NCBI GenBank assembly: GCA_964581505.1
Contig: CAZOOR010000003.1
Location: 1 to 64,000 of the forward strand
Source of the DNA: CAZOOR01 sp964581505
Lineage (GTDB): Bacteria > Bacteroidota > Ignavibacteria > Kapaibacteriales > UBA2268
DNA: 64,000 nucleotides
Direction: 5' to 3'
Shown here: in pieces, positions 63,145-64,000 of the stretch
How the letters are laid out: the number at the start of each line of letters is the position of its first letter
Numbering within the stretch: position 1 is the stretch's first letter
Program-made: the position numbers and the translations under genes
Notes under the pieces: generated by a model
The model's database searches: none
Seen by the model: the letters and a program-made list of their open reading frames with translations, nothing else
What the model was told of the DNA's origin: nothing

Positions 63145-64000
63145 CTATTTTTTGCTTTTTCGGTTTTTGCCATCTCTGAATACATAAGGTATAGCATCTT
63201 TATAAGTTTTGATTGGTATAATATCCAATCCTTTTTTAACATAATCATTTATTTCGTCAATATCATTTTTATTGTCAAAAGGAATGAGAACCGTCTTGAT
63301 ACCTATTCTTTTGGCGGCGAGCAACTTCTCATTCAATCCGCCGATTGGCAGTATGTTACCACGCAATGTGATTTCACCTGTCATTGCTACATCTCCGGCA
63401 ACTTTCATATTAGTTGCGGCAGAAATTAGCGCAGTTGCCATTGTTATTCCCGCAGAAGGTCCGTCTTTTGGAATTGCACCCTCGGGTATATGTATATGTA
63501 TCTCTTTCTTTGTAAAGAAATCATCATCAATTTTGAATAATGAGGCATTGGCACGAATATACGATAATGCCGCTCTGGCGGATTCTTTCATTACATCGCC
63601 GAGTTTTCCGGTGAGTATTAATTTTTCGGCACCGGACATAATGGTTACTTCAATCGGTAAAATTTCGCCGCCTACACTCGTCCAAGCAAGTCCGGTTGCA
63701 ACACCGATTTTATCAATTAATTTTTCTTGTCGGTCTTTATATCTCGGTTTCTTCAAATATTCAATAATCTTCTTATCATCAATTTTGAATGTACGTCTTT
63801 TTATTGATTTTTGAAAATCAGGGTGAGCTGATAATGCGGTTTCCTTAGCTTCTTTGATTTTCTTTTTGGAGTAATAATCTTGAACAATATCTTTGGCAAG
63901 TTTCCTAAGGACCGAGGCAAGTTCTCTCTCTAAATTTCTGACACCGGCTTCGCGAGTGTATTCGCGAATAATTTTATTAATTGCTTTATCTGTGAATGAA
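63145..64000 (-). CDS. lon: Lon protease, C-terminal part (runs off the window)
   Basis: The reading frame is open from the window edge (first full codon at 63999) to the stop at 63145, so this is the 3' end of a longer gene. The visible protein starts SFTDKAINKIIREYTREAGVRNLERELASVLRKLAKDIV, which is the classical end of the Lon AAA module. The protease domain follows, with the Ser of KDGPSAGITMATAL and the Lys of GGLNEKLLAAKR forming the catalytic dyad. Lon degrades damaged and regulatory proteins. The N-terminal and ATPase regions lie outside. A TTG at 63756 is only an internal codon. Confidence 0.95.
   Translation of the reverse strand, partial: SFTDKAINKIIREYTREAGVRNLERELASVLRKLAKDIVQDYYSKKKIKEAKETALSAHPDFQKSIKRRTFKIDDKKIIEYLKKPRYKDRQEKLIDKIGVATGLAWTSVGGEILPIEVTIMSGAEKLILTGKLGDVMKESARAALSYIRANASLFKIDDDFFTKKEIHIHIPEGAIPKDGPSAGITMATALISAATNMKVAGDVAMTGEITLRGNILPIGGLNEKLLAAKRIGIKTVLIPFDNKNDIDEINDYVKKGLDIIPIKTYKDAIPYVFRDGKNRKSKK

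Noticed and set aside
63145..63756. Free-standing Lon protease domain starting at TTG 63756
   Set aside because: The frame stays open to the window edge and encodes the typical YTREAGVRNLER end of the Lon AAA module, so the gene is simply cut by the window.
1..64000. tRNA, rRNA, CRISPR array, insertion sequence or prophage
   Set aside because: No clover-leaf-like, rRNA-like or regularly spaced repeat sequence, transposase or phage structural gene was recognised by eye. Short tRNAs could be missed; a tRNA scan would settle it.

Overview
The window looks like chromosomal DNA of a low-GC, Gram-negative bacterium of the Bacteroidota/Chlorobi superphylum, most likely near Ignavibacteriota or 'Candidatus Kapabacteria'. 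This is inferred from gene content: many OmpA-tailed secreted proteins, WD40-like/PD40-OmpA architecture, outer-membrane barrels, Wza and Wzi export proteins, a Kdo transferase, few strong Shine-Dalgarno sites, and several TAnnTTTG-type promoter boxes. No rRNA, tRNA, CRISPR array, transposase or phage gene was recognised.

Layout. 1-718 is gene-poor, with repeat remnants and a broken antitoxin-like gene. 719-3934 (minus) holds a two-OmpA-domain barrel protein and rsgA. 4093-9178 holds recJ translationally coupled to a Dna2-like nuclease-helicase. 9179-11510 is an accessory island: a lone OLD-type ATPase/Toprim nuclease between two repeat-rich spacers. 11511-14144 (minus) encodes an archaeal-type thiolase/HMG-CoA synthase/OB-fold trio that would start a mevalonate pathway. 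14354-20392 has a PD40-OmpA protein facing a minus-strand group (ygiQ, LytR_C protein, rsfS, aspartyl protease). 20526-26644 has a barrel protein, a Lon-like protease, rpe and purL. 27412-32446 groups an ArsC-type reductase, a DsrE protein, a small membrane protein, a TauE/SafE permease and a PEP-synthase-like enzyme with an unusual C-terminus. 32455-36664 has a paralogue of the first OmpA protein, threonine aldolase, a thioesterase and an unknown gene.

36775-50815 is a long plus-strand surface-polysaccharide cluster: Wza, Wzi-like, glycosyltransferases, a WcaJ-like initiating transferase, and a GT2 fused to a degenerate phosphoglycosyltransferase, with accA, dedA and a NUDIX gene embedded. 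No Wzx, Wzy or Wzc is visible, so the rest of the pathway must lie elsewhere. 50903-64000 is mixed: a secreted pair (one with TPR and LRR), gdhA behind a nested-hairpin leader, waaA, trxB, mscS, a small Cys-rich membrane protein, mutL (no canonical start codon), cca, a DUF58 protein, and the C-terminal part of lon running off the right edge.

The most noteworthy signals are the archaeal-type mevalonate trio whose scaffold protein has lost its zinc-ribbon cysteines, the RecJ/Dna2-like pair, the PEP-synthase-like protein with its sulfur/arsenic-linked neighbours, the GT2-PGT fusion, the isolated OLD nuclease, and intrinsic terminators that directly abut start codons (waaA and the PEP-synthase-like gene).
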